Assembly: GCA_022712815.1 (NCBI GenBank)
Contig: JAFLJW010000016.1
Span: 1-6,091, forward strand
Direction of reading: 5' to 3'
Source of the DNA: Pseudodesulfovibrio sp.
GTDB lineage: Bacteria > Desulfobacterota > Desulfovibrionia > Desulfovibrionales > Desulfovibrionaceae
Length of the DNA stretch: 6,091 nucleotides
The stretch's first letter is position 1. Every line of letters starts with the position of its first letter. The notes beneath the pieces were generated by a model that did not search any database, was not told the DNA's origin, and worked only from the letters and a program-made list of their open reading frames with translations. The translations under genes were made by a program, and so were the position numbers. Of the stretch, positions 5,499 through 6,091 are shown piece by piece.

Positions 5499-6091
5499 CT
5501 AAAGATAATGCATGATGATTTTTCGGGTCACGTTGTCAAGCAAGGCTTCGTCAAGGACGCCTTCAAACCGTTCGATTACCTCTTGCGCTTCCGGGTAGTC
5601 ACGCCTGAGGCCGAAGTGGAAGCTTGAAGGTTCGCCAACGGGCAGTTCGCGGGCGTAAATCTTTTTCTTGAGTCCCGCCTGTTTGACAACGTACATGGCG
5701 GCAAGACCATTGCCCACGAAGATATCTGCCTCGCCGCGTGCGATCATCCTGAAGACTTCCTGAAGATTTTCGACATATGTGATCTTCAGGTAGGGCGGGA
5801 ATGTCTTGGCTGCCCAGCCGTTGCCCTTGTAATCCACCTGCCTAAAATCCTTGAGTCCGTCGAGGTCCGTAATGTCGTCGATCTGCATCCGGCTGGGATT
5901 GTCCACAGCGCAAAAGATGGACGGCAGGCTTTCTATCATTGGCTCTTCCGAAAAATAGATGAACTGCTTTCGCACATCCGTGGGGTTGGTACACAAGCTG
6001 TCCGCCTTGCCGGAGTGAACCAGTTCCTGCGCGATGGGCCAGTCATACCCCCTGTGCTCCACAGTGTACCCCATGCGCGTACCGAGCAGGT
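5499..6091 (-). CDS. Solute-binding protein, SBP_bac_3 family (5' end beyond window)
   Basis: The last 196 codons of a gene whose start and any signal peptide lie to the right of the window; the frame stays open through 6091, and the ATG at 6074 is internal to the fold. The visible part is the C-terminal two-thirds of a family-3 periplasmic binding protein. It has AQELVHSGKADSLCTNPTDV (with R next) early, as in the lobe that follows the ligand-binding loop, then the hinge and second lobe, NLQEVFRMIARGEADIFVGN, and a final helix ending HYL. There is no membrane anchor or signalling domain after the fold, unlike the related protein at 3363-4217. It could be the binding component of an amino acid ABC transporter, but no permease or ATPase gene is in view, or an orphan periplasmic sensor. 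It may be cotranscribed with the thioesterase 44 bases downstream. Confidence 0.85.
   Translation of the reverse strand, partial: LLGTRMGYTVEHRGYDWPIAQELVHSGKADSLCTNPTDVRKQFIYFSEEPMIESLPSIFCAVDNPSRMQIDDITDLDGLKDFRQVDYKGNGWAAKTFPPYLKITYVENLQEVFRMIARGEADIFVGNGLAAMYVVKQAGLKKKIYARELPVGEPSSFHFGLRRDYPEAQEVIERFEGVLDEALLDNVTRKIIMHYL

Noticed and set aside
1..6091. Search for tRNA, rRNA, CRISPR repeats, transposase genes, terminal inverted repeats and attachment sites
   Set aside because: I saw none by eye; gene order is compact and continuous, with no sign of an inserted element.

Overview
The window looks like chromosomal DNA from a free-living Gram-negative bacterium of moderate GC content. A sulfate reducer of the Desulfovibrio group is my best guess, from the protein flavour: an HD-GYP protein of the HDLGM type, many small periplasmic solute-binding proteins and a bacterial acyl-ACP thioesterase. 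That assignment is an impression from sequence style, not a computed result. There are seven protein-coding genes, two of them cut by the window edges. I see no rRNA, tRNA, CRISPR array or insertion sequence. Coding density is high; the only intergenic gap above 60 bases is the divergent promoter region at 2144-2313.

Left part (1-2143, minus strand): a two-gene operon. A ChrB-type chromate-resistance protein is followed, with stop and start codons overlapping, by a major facilitator superfamily (MFS) exporter whose C-terminal end runs off the left edge. The usual ChrB partner, the chromate transporter ChrA, is not in view. The chrB promoter region carries two abutting short palindromes placed on a TTGACA -35 box and its spacer, a plausible operator.

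Middle (2144-3330, plus strand): a divergent leader containing a 12-codon open frame with a strong ribosome binding site, then a cyclic-di-GMP phosphodiesterase-like HD-GYP protein with an N-terminal half I cannot assign. It converges, across a 32-base gap, on the next gene.

Right part (3363-6091, minus strand): four genes in one direction. In order of transcription these are a solute-binding protein (5' end outside the window), an acyl-ACP thioesterase, a GNAT acetyltransferase only 4 bases behind it, and a second solute-binding protein with a signal peptide and a C-terminal membrane anchor but no output domain. The thioesterase and GNAT genes probably share a transcript. The anchored binding protein has a possible promoter of its own.

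The points most worth a second look are the ChrB-MFS pairing and its palindromic promoter, two starts that sit exactly where transcription is predicted to begin and lack a Shine-Dalgarno site, and the membrane-anchored binding protein that resembles a sensor stripped of its signalling domain beside an HD-GYP gene. I found no convincing wholly new system.
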